Positions 11,001 to 24,193 of a stretch of DNA of 64,000 nt are shown here, piece after piece. A program made the position numbers and the translations under genes. This stretch comes from Ricordea florida (taxonomy: Eukaryota > Cnidaria > Anthozoa > Corallimorpharia > Ricordeidae), in NCBI GenBank assembly GCA_949710005.1, contig OX453282.1, positions 20,937,664 to 21,001,663 on the forward strand, written 5' to 3'. The notes beneath the pieces were generated by a model. That model did not search any database and had not been told where the DNA came from. It saw nothing but the letters and a program-made list of their open reading frames with translations. The stretch's first letter is position 1. Each line of letters opens with the position of its first letter.

Positions 11001-14000
11001 CGTTTTTCCTTTTACAAAATTATACATTAAGAGTCAGCAGGCAAACGTGTTTAACTTAAGAATATTTAGTTTTTTTTTTATGTTGGACTTTAAGATCACT
11101 GTTCTGACACTGCTGGCTTATTTGAAGTATATTTTAAGTATACTTTAAAAAACTAAGTTAGCGAGGTCAGAACAGTGACTGTCTAATAAATATAGTATAC
11201 TTAAAGTATACTTTTAGTTCAACAGTCACTGCTCTGACCATTTTAACTTAGTTTGACGTACATACATACATACATACATCCTTTATTGTCTTTCCCCATG
11301 GGGGCTTTTCGAAGACAATATGGTACACTACGACATACAACATACAACATAGTTAAGAATCCCAACCGTGGTGGGAGGCAGACCAGTTGGCTATTTACAA
11401 GGATGATCGAGGAGTTGAACCAGGTACTTACCCAGAACAACACCAGGTAGTGGCCAGAGCGGGATTTGAACCCGGGTCACCGCATTGAAATACCGCGCCC
11501 TAGACCACTCGGCCATCCTGCCTCCAACGTACACTTGAAGTATAAATGAAGTGTACTTTAATTGTACTTTTTATCTGAGAAGTATATAGTATACTGAATT
11601 CCTGCAAGTGTATAATTGTCTGTGACCTATGTTTTTGGTATGTCATTTTCATCTATTAAAATCAGCTACTGTATTGGTATGTCTGTGACCTATGTTTTTA
11701 GTATATTATTTTCCTCTATTAAAATCAGCTACTTTATTGGTATGTCTGTGACCTATGTTTTTGGTATGTCATTTTCATCTATTAAAATCAGCTACTGTAT
11801 TGGTATGTCTGTAACATATGTTTTTGGTATATCATTTCTCCTCCAAAAAATTACATACATAGGTATGTCTTAAGTTATGTTTTGGATATATGTCTAACAA
11901 TTAGAAATATTAAAGTACTTTTTGGGTATGTTTTTAAGCTGTGTTTAAGGTATGTTTTGGAAAATGACATATCTAAAACATACTAGAGTCACTTGCAACA
12001 CACCTTGAACATACCTTGGACATACCAAAAACATACCAAAAAAAAAATTGTGTGGGTTAACATTGTAATTGCAAATAATACTTTTTGCACTCTACTGAGA
12101 ATTGGCAGAATGTCATAGAAGTCTAATTCCTTTAATATTTTTGAAGTAAGAGTTACTGTTTCTCTTACCAGTGTCTCCACAGCCCCTGGCCTCTTGACTC
12201 GGAGCAGTTTGGCAGCTTGGAACACATCAATGACTTGTTCTGCTTTGACGCGTTCAATGATGGACATAATGGCAGCAACAGTTCCACTCCGACCAACACC
12301 ATTACTAGAACAAGAACAGCAAGATCACATAGTGAGTACAAACTATGAGTTATCTCGGTACATTGACTTTTAAAATTTGTAATATTAAATTTGTGAGTTA
12401 CTATATTTTTGATAAAATCTACAAGTTTACTAGTGTTGAGCGCTATCAAGTCTTAGAATAAATGTGCTACTACTCTTGCAATTGATGCTGCTACTACTGT
12501 TACTGCTGGTTCTGCTACTGCCACTGCTGCTGCTTCTGACGTTTCTATTGCTGCTGGTTGCCACTGTTACTACTGCTACTTCTGCTGCTGTTGCTAATAC
12601 TGCAGCTGCTGCTGCTACTGCTATTACTGCTACTACTGCTACTACAGCTACTACAGCTACTTCTGTTACTGTTACTAATGCTACCACTTCTACTGCTGCA
12701 ACTATTTATATCACACTGTTTTATTCATAGTTTCAATTTTTCACTTATTTGTGGTTCTGGCAAATTCCCTAGGATGGTTTAAAACTATCCACTGTGCTTC
12801 GTTTAATTTAAGACCATTTGTGACTGAGGGAAGCATGAAGCCTTAACTCTAGTGTTAAATGAGGTCCATGGCAAAACATACCCATTAGTTGATTTTTTGT
12901 ATGGTTCATAGCCTTTATGGTTGTGCTTTTTTGTTTATACCGGATCAGTGAATTAAAAATATTCAGAATTTCTAATCTTTATTAAACAAAATGTTTTCTT
13001 GTCCATATTGCAACAAAGGTTTTTAAAATACTATCTCCCTTAACACTTTCACTCCCAAGAGTGACTTCATAGATTTCACTGTGTCTAATGCCAGACGATT
13101 TTATTAGTCAAATGGAGACCCCTTGGGAGTGAAAGGGTTAAGAGACATCATTGCACAAGGTTTTGAAAAAGGAAAGAAGTGACGTTTGTTTGGCAGGCGA
13201 TTTGCTAATAAAAAATGTTTCCTGTATAACTTCAGCTCTGCATCCTATGATTTCATTTTCAAAGTTAAAGCTCCAAGTATTGAAGCAAGTTAAGAAAAAG
13301 AGATCCGCAATGCGTACATGCGTGGCTTACTAAACCACGTGACAGGTGCTCGACTCTCGTGGAAAAATTAATTAATAAATCTGATCGTGCCATAATGTGG
13401 CTACACACTTGGTGTAAGCCACACAATAAACTGAAACTGGAACTTAACTAATGCATAGCTTTTAACTAGTTGTGCTATATCAATTTAGACCAGGCGCAGA
13501 TCTGGGGTTTTGTGAAGGGAGGTGACGGTTTTCTTGGACAAAGTATATATATATATACTGAATATTAAGAGTTACACAATGTATAATCAAGACTTGACAG
13601 AGGAGGGGTAGGTGCGTAGTTGCCCAGATACTTCCATTGATCCGACTTGACTTCCCGAAAACGGGGGGTGACTTGTCACCCAATTCAACCCCTCCCCCCA
13701 ACCCCCACCTCATGAAAGTCCACGCCTGTAAACTTGCTGTTATTATGACTCTGAGCGATCGGTCGATGAGATATTTTGTAACTTCTTTTCGTTTTTATCA
13801 TGGTTAACGATTTGAACGTTTAATTTTTTCGATTGAATGTCTACACGAACACTTATGCCTATGATTTGAAACTAAAGGTGTGTAAGTTTCGAGGAAGCGC
13901 TCTGCGTTTGTTTACCGTGTTCCTTTGTATTGCGGCGGAGTGCCATGATTCTAGGAAGAGTATCTTGTTGAAGTTCGTGGTGCAGTGTTTGAGAATTGCT

Positions 14001-17000
14001 GCATCTTTTGAATGAATGTTATAATCCTTGTACTCTGCGTGTTATTTAATGGCTGATTCAGCACAATTGATGCCATTACCTGCACTGGAAAAGAATGACT
14101 TCGTCTTGAGACTGTTGCTGCGATTTCTCTACTGCAATCAGTAGGTCAAGTATGTCGTTCGGGTTTGGGCAGGTTGCACTGTCGGCCCAACCGGTATAAT
14201 GCAAGTGTTGAACGGTGGTTTTTGTTTTTTGAGACTGTGGAACGAAGAAAATTAAAGTAAATAACACCGAAGTGACTAAAATCAGGAGATATTCCTCAAG
14301 ACTGAGAAAGACAATTGTTATGGAACATGTTGGTGGTCACTGTAAATGATGCAGATCGCGGAACTTACCTGTTCACTTTGTACTGTAAACGTTCTCGTGG
14401 TAATTTTCCCATTTGTAACTTCCGACAAAGAAAGGACAGTGGTGCTACCAAATACTGCGGTGCCTTCTGATGGCCAGTACTGTGGGAAAGACTGGGAAAA
14501 AGTAATATTAGGCAAAAAACATTAAGAATTCAAGCAGCGAGCCTCATACAACTGATGATAATCAATGATATTCAACTTAGGTACTCATCAGTTGTACCTA
14601 CTTAAACTTATACAGAATGATTAGCAAAACCATCTGTCATAAAGTAATTTGTAAGCAATACACGTGGTCATTACAAGATAACGCAGTAAGCTGTTTCAAC
14701 GATGATTAACATGAAGAACTGACTGCGAATTTTAATGTGAACTCTCAGTTATCCAAAATTTTCTTTCTGCAGACAGTTAATTATGACAGGAAATGTCTTG
14801 CCATTTCAAAAAAAAAACAAAGAATACAACGAAAACAAACAAGCAATCGTTAGTAGTGAAATGGTGTTATCTGAAATCGAGTTACATCTGTTCCGGAGGT
14901 CATGCGTTTGAATCCCATCTCAGCAGAGTTCTTTCCTTGCTTCTTATGCTTCTCCATATTCTTAGTAATGGGACTAACACTTCATGGACATTTCAGAATG
15001 TGATTTGTAATACTAAATTTTTCACCGGTTTGGATAATCTGGGAACCAATCATCCAGTATTTGAAAGGCACTAAGTGAAGAATAGCAATTTTACCTCTGT
15101 TTGTTCAGTCAAGTTGTTTAACATAACAATGGTACCAATGTTATATTGGGAAACCATTTGCCAGAAGTCGTTGATGGTGTTGTCCAGCGGAGCTTGGGTC
15201 AGAATGTATGCGTTACGCTTCTTATATTCCTTGAATAAGAAAAGAAGAAAAAAACAAAACGAAAAATATAAAACAAAAAACTTGAATATGTCGTCGCTGT
15301 TGAAAGGCGGACCATTCTAACCTTCACTGACAGGACGTGGACTTGGACTCGAGGAAACATCTACACTCATGTATGGTCCCGCGGGAAACAGTTTTGTTTT
15401 CCCGAGAGTCGTGCGTTTTAGTGCTCGTTTTGTCGAGTGAAAGTCTGGGTATATAGCAATCTAAGATATACAAGTTTTAATCTTACTTATGTATGTTACA
15501 CGACCCGTGAAGCCTTTTTTGCGTTAAGGTTACGGAACAGGTTCGCGGGTGCGTTGCGCAAAACCATCCTCACGGGCGCGTAATTTTAGGAAACTGCCTA
15601 AACCTATACATCATTTTAAAGCTTATAGAACCTAGAACGGTGATAAAATGTTTTTAACTTGCGAAATTCAATATTAAACGAGCTGCGATCAGTCAAGTGC
15701 AAATCGACCGATGCTTATAAATGCGGCAAACTCGCGTCGGATTTTGACCTTATCAAGGAAACAATGACTGCGTGATACTCAGCAGATGTTTGTCTTCAAA
15801 AGTGTGTCGGGCTTTTGCCGATTTCTTTTTCGTTTAGAAGATATAAGTCCTAATGCTGTCTCCATCCAAGAAGAGCTCGACAACCAACTTTAAATTATAA
15901 TAACTTTGTTTTGAAAGCTGATCTAAAAAATCCCCGACACACTTTTGAAGACAAACATCTGCTGAGTATCATGCAGTTATTGTTTTCTTGATAAGGTCAA
16001 AATCCGACGCGAGTTTGCCGCATTTATAAGCATCGGTCGATTTGCACTTGACTGATCGCAGCTCGTTTAATATTGAATTTCGCAAGTTAAAAACATTTTA
16101 TCACCGTTCTAGGTTCTATAAGCTTTAAAATGATGTATAGGTTTAGGCAGTTTCCTAAAATTACGCGCCCGTGAGGATGGTTTTGCGCAACGCACCCGCG
16201 AACCTGTTCCGTAACCTTAAGGGAGGACATGAAAGGGAGGACATGATGGTAATACTGTTACTTTAATAACGACGATGCCACATTCCACTAAAGCATTATT
16301 ACATGAAATTGTGGGATCAGTGTAAGTGTCTAGGCAACTGTGCACCTACCCCTCCCCTAACCCAACGTTATTGTTAACGTTTTAACTTATTATAACTTGT
16401 TGGGTTTGGGGAGGGGTAGGTGCACAGTTACCCAGATACTTACATTGATCCAAATTGTGGACGACTTGATGGCACTCCATTCACCGGACTTCCGCTTAGG
16501 TTGACCAGTCGTCAGTCAACGTGAAAAACAGTTTTTATGAGAACTACCACACTCAGACGGTCAAACTTTGCAAACGACTACGGAGGTTGTATACTTAAAG
16601 TGCTTACGTCCACAAAGGAGGCGTTAATGTAGTCTTTTTCTTGATCTGTCGCCATAAGGAGAACTCGTGCAGTGTCCACTAGAATAAGAAGCAGATAACA
16701 TGTGTTAGGAACAGTAAGCTTACTGAAACGTAGAGTCTCAAAAATGAAATAGTTAGAGTCTTCGGAAAGCTCGGTCCCAAAACGTTTAGGGGCACCTAAC
16801 GACGGTTTCCTCCTAAATGCATTGAAAACACCTTTTAGGCTATCCGCAGTACTTTCAGATCTCTAGAAATGCATTCTAGTGAGCGGCGCTATAAAATTTG
16901 TATCTGTTCGGTTGTCCAAGTGCAACTTGAGTCTTCTCGAAATTACAATTTTTAGATGTAATTTTAAGTCTTACGAAAGTGAGAATTTCCCTGATTCCTC

Positions 17001-20000
17001 TTAGGTTTCCTTTTCCTAAGAAAAACAGGCTAACTTGGGGACTGAAGTACGAAAAATTAAACTTAAGAAAATCGTAGGGAATTTATTAGATGTGCTGCGA
17101 AATTTGTTCATGAATGGAACGGTCATCTAGAAATTTTTAGCCTTCCTCAAGCTGTAGAAGATTCTAGGCAATTTTTGCTTCTCCGAACTGATATTTTACA
17201 GAAAACAGTCGTTGAGTGCCCCTGAACTTTGGTCTCTAGAGCTGGGTTGAAGAGATCCCTCCTAAAAGGATATCTTAAAATACAATGACCGGATCCATGG
17301 GCAAGCTAATTATGGGTTAATAATATCTATACTTGTGAGGTATGATAGCTAAACATTTTTGTTATCACTTACTGGGCCAAATCAAATTTCATTTAATCTT
17401 AATACTTATATGGGGCCAAGGCAAGCCATATAAAGGTTAACATGGCTACTTCAGAAGACATCTAATAAATGATTTATCAATAAATGATACGTTAGCGACC
17501 ATTTCAAAGATCTTGTAAAGAAAGCGTCTAAGAAACTGTATTTTCTCGTACAGCTTAAGTGGGCGCGTTTTCCAACAGTATAGATCTTGTAATCTGTTAT
17601 TGCCATTGTATTAGGTCTTTGCTTGATTACTTCCACTACGCATTACCTAAGTTCGTTCAAGTGGAGCTAGAAGAGTGCAGAGGAGGGCCCTGTCATATAT
17701 TTTTCCTAGGGTGCATTGCTCCGACACCTTCAGCTTGCAGGGTTGGAGCCTATCAGGGCCCACCAGGAGAAATTGACAGAACTTCTATTTTAATCTATCA
17801 TATGTAATCCTTCTTGCAAGATTTGTAGCCTCCTGCCTCCGTCAAGTAATAGTACATACGAGTTAAGGTAGCAGAGGAGGTTTGCTCAGCCGATTGTCAA
17901 GACCCAGAGATTTGGGAAATCTTTCATTATGAAACTTTATTGACTATGGAACATATTTAGATAGTTATTGCATTCGACGAAGGAGAACGCATCCGAATCC
18001 AGTCGTTTTTTATTTGAGCATTCTTTTACATCGTTTGAATGCATTGATGTCACGTTTGTTGCTCGTAAGAGTTTGAGAGCAATCGTTGTCTACCGTCCCC
18101 CGGGGTGTGCGTCAGTTGGAGTCTTTCTGGAGGAATTTTCTAGTCTATTGCAAGAGACTGTAATATGCCGACGATACTCAGTTATACTTTGCATTCAAAT
18201 CGGTGGATGTGGACGCTGCTAAATCGAGGGTCGAAAACTGCATTTCTGCAATATGTCGCTGGATGGATCTTGACGAATTGAAGCTAAACCACGACAAGAC
18301 GGAGGTTATGCTCATCCACTCAAAGTATCGTCCCTCTCCATCCTTTCAGTCCTTATGTGTTGGTGATGAGAGCGTGGCTGCCTCTCAGTCGGCCAGGAGT
18401 CTTGGTGTCATTTTTGATGAGCACATGTCTTTTCATGCACATTTGTCTGGCATCTGTAGATCATCATTTTATCATCTCAGGAACCTATCTAGAATTAGGA
18501 AGTATTTTACTAAAGAATCAGCAGAAGTTGCTGTTTATGCATTTGTCACTTCGAAACTAGATTACTGTAATGCATTACTATACGGCTTACCTAAGTATCA
18601 GTTACAAAGATTGCAGTATGTACAAAACACGGCGGCTAGAGTTGTGTTGCAAGTGAGTAAGTTTCAGCATATCACACCTGTTTTGTGTGAGCTTTACTGG
18701 CTACCGATTCAATATCGTATTATTTTCAAGATTCTGCTCCTCGTGTACAAATCACTGAATGGGACATCGCCTATCTATTTAGCTCAGAAACTATATTATC
18801 GTTCTCATACTAGATCATTGAGGTCTGTTAGTAATGAACTTTTAATATTGCAACCTAGATCGTATACCAAGACCTACGAAGATAGAGCATTTGCTGTTCA
18901 TACACCAAGAGAATGGAACTTAATACCCTATGAAATTCGGAAGTCCAACACCATCTCGAGTTTTAAAAGATCACTTAAGACGTACTTGTTTACTAAATTC
19001 AGTAATAACAGATCATTGTTTTTATAGATTTGTATATATTCCGTTAGTTTTAATTTTTCCCTTTTTTACTCATTGTAAATATAATAGGATATGGTTCTAA
19101 ATTTGTAAATATTTTTCAATAATGTTGTTTACATGACTGTAAAGCGCCTTGAACATAGGATAAGAGCGCTATAGAAATAAAGTTATTATTATTATTTACG
19201 AAATCAGTCCCATAATGTACCGAGGGTATCGATTGTGATGCCATGCGATTGCAAGATTCGGACGCCATCTTGGACTGGCTGGACCACATCACCTCTATCT
19301 CGTGCTATTTTCAATCTGCCATGCCTCGACATCGCGATCGTATGACAATGCGCTCATGCCCCAATCAAAGCGGTAAAATTTCCCCGTATTTCCACGTGCT
19401 TTGCAGATGTGCGTCTTCGTTGCTCGGCTGTTTCCTTCGCTGTTTTCCCAAAGATAAGTGAAGTTGTGGCGATTTATTCAAAGTAACACTTGCAAATATG
19501 ACTATTTACTTATCGGAACTTTAGAAAGCGAAGTAGTGGTGTATTTCGTAGCAAACAGATGCTGCAATTCGTCTCAGCAACGATGCCGGGTTGTGATTTG
19601 TCTTCTCAGCTGCTTTTCACACGAGATTCAAGTTCTTCACGCAAGAAAACAAACAGTGCATTAACTTGCGTGTCAGTCCTATCAAATGTTATTGTTAGGT
19701 TACATTTTGGTACCTGACAACTTATTGTGTCGGTAAAAAGTAATTCTTACGAGTTGACCACAAATACATAAACATGTTGAGTTGTACAAGTTGCTTATTG
19801 AATTGAAACTTAGTTAACTACTGTATGACTACACAGTATGACGTTTTGTTCAAATTTGCTCTACTATTCTTTTTGGCCGACGCCGTTATATCAACCCCAT
19901 TATCAAGATGTTGAGCTATGAAACGTTTTTGTTGTGTTTAACTTTGCAACTAGCTTACGACACTGCCTGAAAGATCCCCCACAAAACCCACTTTCCCTGA

Positions 20001-23000
20001 ATATTTCTGGACAATCACTGAGTACAGTCAAGAGAAAATGAGGAAAGATCTTACCTCGTTTTCTCTTGGTACACTGATAAAAGATATTTTCATTTTACTA
20101 GAGATCGAACGTACTTTACTAATCCATGATTACTACTAGTATATTTTTATTGTAGTTACATATTTGATTATAAATGTAAAGAAGAGCTATTCAGTTTTAC
20201 TGTAATGTAGGAAAAACAAAGACAGGCCTGCACGGACTCCCAATGTGGTTTTTGTGGTTGCGTCGCATTATCAAAAGCCTTCGTATTACAGTTTTGCTCT
20301 TACAAGCATGTCTTTTAGAGATTTACCTCTTTTGTAAGATATGATCGGAGGCTTTTTAAAAATTGTTTTCAGCAGAGGCTGATTTTTTATGGAACTCCAG
20401 TTTTCCATCACGATTTTGTTAAGAGTTTTTACTGCAGGGTGGTATGCAGTTACAAAAGGCAATATTCTCTCTGCCGTTTTTTGTTTTTGTGGTTTGAGAG
20501 CCGATTGTCTTGAGTCAAAGATTACCTCTGACAAAGACCTTTCTATATATTTCTTCGGATACCCGCGTGCTTCGAGGCGTTGTTTGAATTTTGTAAGGCA
20601 CTCTTCAAATGTTGTTTTTGAAGAGTTTGTTCTAAGCAGTCGTATTGCTTCGCCTTTGATAAAGCCTCTTTTTACCCCTGGAGGGTGGCACGAAGTGAAA
20701 TGGGTATATTGAAAGGTTTCGGTCGGCTTGTAGTGAGTTTTGATATCCAGGATGGATTTTGCTATAAATCTTTCTCCTTTGAACACAACTGTGTCAAGGA
20801 AAGTTATTTCGTTCTCTGATATTTCGGCTGTGAATTTTATAGTCGGGTGGAATGTGTTAGCTTGTTGAATGAAACGATCCACTTCATTTCTTGCACAGTC
20901 CCAAAGGGAGAATACGTCATCAATGTAACGTTTCCATTCTCTTGGCTTGGTATTGTTTTGTTGAATTAAATTTGTTTCAATCTCCGCCATGAATATATTT
21001 GCAAAAGACACTGCTGTCTTTGTGCCCATTGCGACACCATGGGTCTGGAGATAATTTTTTCCATTGAACTCAAATGAGTTCTCTGTTAGGATTAAACCAA
21101 GCATATCCCTTAGATAGTGTGTGGGGATCGGAGGATCATAGTTGTGGAACATCTCATATGCTTTGCATACTATTTCTGTTCCCCCCTCTTTATTCGTTAT
21201 AGTCGTGTATAAGCTGGAAACATCCATTGTTACCAAAATTGTGTCTTCGCCTATCTTTGTTTTTTCTATAAAATTGATGAAATCAGTAGTATCCTCTATG
21301 TAGGATTGTTGTTTTTGTGCGATAGGCTGTAGCAATGTATCCACAAAAGAGGATATTCTTTCAGTAGGGCCGTCACAACCTGAGATGATCGGCCTTCCTA
21401 CCATAATAGGTTTGTGGATTTTTGTAAGCGTGTAGAATACAGGAATTCTAGGCGGGCTGGTGGTTTGAGAAAGCCACTTTTTTGTCGTGACATCGATGTG
21501 TTTGCCCCGATGTAGTTCGTCAATGATTTTGTTGACCTTTGTTTGTGTGGTCTTTACCAACGGTTCTCCGAGAGGTTTATAGTGCTCTCTATTCTCTAGT
21601 TGCACTTCAGCCTCGCGTATTTTGTTTGATTTATTCATGATGACCGTTGTTGTTCCTTTGTCCGCTTTTTTGAGATTTATGGCAGAGTTATTCTTAAGCT
21701 CTTTTAAAGCTGCCATCTCATTGCGTGACAAATTATTTTTGGGCTTATTGATTCTGATGTCAGCTAGTTGTGTTTTGACACTTTCCAAATAGCTTTCAAG
21801 GGTTACGGATTGTTGAACCGCAGGCATCCAGTTTGATTTGACATGAAAAGGATGTGGTTCTTTATCTTGGCCGTGAAATATGTATTGGAGGCGCATTCTT
21901 CTTGCGAATTGTTTAAAATCCTGCAAGAGTTGTCGCCTGATTATGGTTTTGTTAGTCACGGGCGTTGGGATAAATTTAAGGCCCCTTGATAGCACGTTGA
22001 CTTGGTCGTCAGATAGTTGATGGGTTGAAAGGTTTTTAAGGAATTTTCCATTTAATTCCCTTTCTTTGGCTGCCCGCCTTTTTTCAGAGGTGTTTCTACG
22101 GTTTTTGCGCCGTTTGTTTTTAGAGATACCCTTGCTGGTTTTGTGGCCAGCTTTCTTAGAGTCAGAGAACACACTGTGATAGTGTTTATCCTGTTTATTT
22201 GCAGAGTTTTTAAATACATGTGAACAGACGATTTCTTTTAAATCTGAGATCTGTTTCTGCAAATCGGCTAAGTTTACATTGTTGTGGTTTACAATGTGGT
22301 TCGCCGATTGCGTTTCGTTGAAAGGTTGCCTTTTTACATGTTTGTTTCTGCGAGCATGAGGTTGTGAAAATGCCCTTAGTTTTTGTCTTTGGCCGTCGAG
22401 CTTACGTTTGTGGAAGCGAGTTAAGGCATCAACCAGGTTTTGTTCAGCATCTAGTTTGATATCCTTAAGTTCTTTTTCAAATATGTTATCCGGCGTAATA
22501 TTTGGTTTCGCCGTGTATCGCAAAGATTTCGGACAAGTCCGATTTGTTAGGTGTTCCTCTAATAGTCTTATAGAGTTTTCAGTCTTTGCTATTTTGTTCT
22601 CCACAGTTTTGTGATCCATATACTTTCGTTTTTGGCCTCGCTTCGGCAAGTTGTGTTTTGGCGGGCTGCTAGGCTTGTTGCTCGTTAGCAGACGTGTTTC
22701 CCTGTGTCCCTTTGGCGGGCTCTGGGTTGGTCTTGGTTGTGATGGCGGAGGACTGTTCTCCGAATCATTTTCTCCATCGGTGTTAAGCATTTCATCGTCG
22801 TCCTCAATTGGACGGTAGTCTGGTGTTTTCGGTGGAGCGATGTAATTGTTTATATCTAGTTCCTCTTCATCATTACTGGGATGGAGGTATTGTGTGTTTG
22901 AGTCATCGCACATGGTTGTTGCAACAGTTTCAGTGGCTACAACAGGACCGGCGGTTTCGACTCTTCGCGAGTCTCTTCAGCTGTTGTTTGAAAACAGACT

Positions 23001-24149
23001 GTGTTGCAAGTTGCTTTAGGGAAAGGCAGAGATGTTTTCTCAATTCCGTTCCCGTTATATCAAGCCCAAACTTTGGGAGGTAAGTGAACACAGCATGTAC
23101 TTTCAGAAAGCGTTCAAACATAAAAGACGGAAAATTTGATTTTAGGGGCACTTTAATAAGACACAGTCTATTCTATTCTATCTAAAAACTATCTGATATT
23201 CAAGACTTTCCTTGAATACCTCGAAGGTAAAATTTAATTTCTATTCATCTCAATACGCACATGGAACAAGGGCAAGTCAATTTTTGGCTAAGTTGTGCAC
23301 TGGAGACGAAATCTAATACTTTCCGTTGCTATGTCCGCGGTCAAATCTGATTTTTTTCTTATCCCGGTACTTACATGGAACAATCTCAGGATATCTGTTC
23401 TTCTTTACGTTATGGCGTTCGCGTGCCTTGGCTGATTGGTCACCTGATCCGAGGAGGGCACTGAGTAATTCCAGATTCTACAACAACAACAACAACAACA
23501 ACAACATGATCCTCTTTAATCCAAATTTTGGTCCGCTGCCATCCTTTCACTCCCAGATATGCAACGTCTTTTAGCAATATCATTACAGTGTCAAGCAAAT
23601 AAATGAGGATAATTGGGTAAATTATCAGCGCAAGGATATGGTCTTGAGTAAGCACCATTTTGTGTTCATTGTTTATTGGAGTTACTGCACCTCAAATTCC
23701 TGTTGGTATCCAGTCAGGTGACTGTTCCTGTCAACCGCTGCCAGCTTATTCATTTTAATCCTTAAGTCAGAGGCGGTTATTTCTGTATTTCCACACGTCA
23801 GAGCTTCAATAACAGCTTGATGGAGGAACACATACTGGTCCTAAAGAAAGGTGTACACAATCTGTTGATTATACTTCATTGCAGTAACTTTATTTTGATA
23901 GGGGAGTAGGATTGGCGCAGTGGTGAGAGCGCTCGCCTTCCACCAATGTGGCCCGGGTCTGATTCCCGATCTCGGCGTCATATGTGGGCTGAGTTTGTTG
24001 GTTCTCTACTCTGCTCCGAGAGGTTTTTCTCTGGTACTCCGGTTTTCCCCTCTTCACAAAAACCAATGATTTGATTTGACTTCATTTGTACTTTACAGTG
24101 TCCTCAATTAGTACGTCAGTGCTAGATACAGTTGACACTTAAATAAAGG

Positions 24150-24193
<44 letters not shown>

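Larger units (their letters stand above)
8749..12055. mobile_element. 3.3-kb TA-flanked element with GGTATGT-repeat arms
   Basis: The left end 'ACCCACAC' after TA and the right end 'GTGTGGGT' before TA form short terminal inverted repeats with a TA target duplication, as in Tc1/mariner-class elements. Both arms are degenerate arrays of a GGTATGT/ACATACC heptamer (about 8,765-9,130 and 11,615-12,050) in opposite orientation. The interior has no recognisable transposase; a 77-aa acidic-tailed ORF lies at 9,742-9,975 on the minus strand. A SINE has inserted at 11,258-11,526. It sits wholly in the last intron of the phosphatase gene, about 110 bp from exon 31. Confidence 0.6.

Noticed and set aside
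12464..12782. Leu-, Ala- and Ser-rich ORFs on both strands
   Set aside because: They are translations of an imperfect trinucleotide repeat in several frames, with no independent evidence of coding.
14547..14598. Second CTGATGA inside a palindrome (caactgatga / tcatcagttg)
   Set aside because: A simple inverted repeat; there is no GAAA core or cleavage triplet in the right place.
19243..19664. Two adjacent plus-strand ORFs of about 70 codons
   Set aside because: No family motif, no splice context and no codon pattern distinguishing them from intron background.
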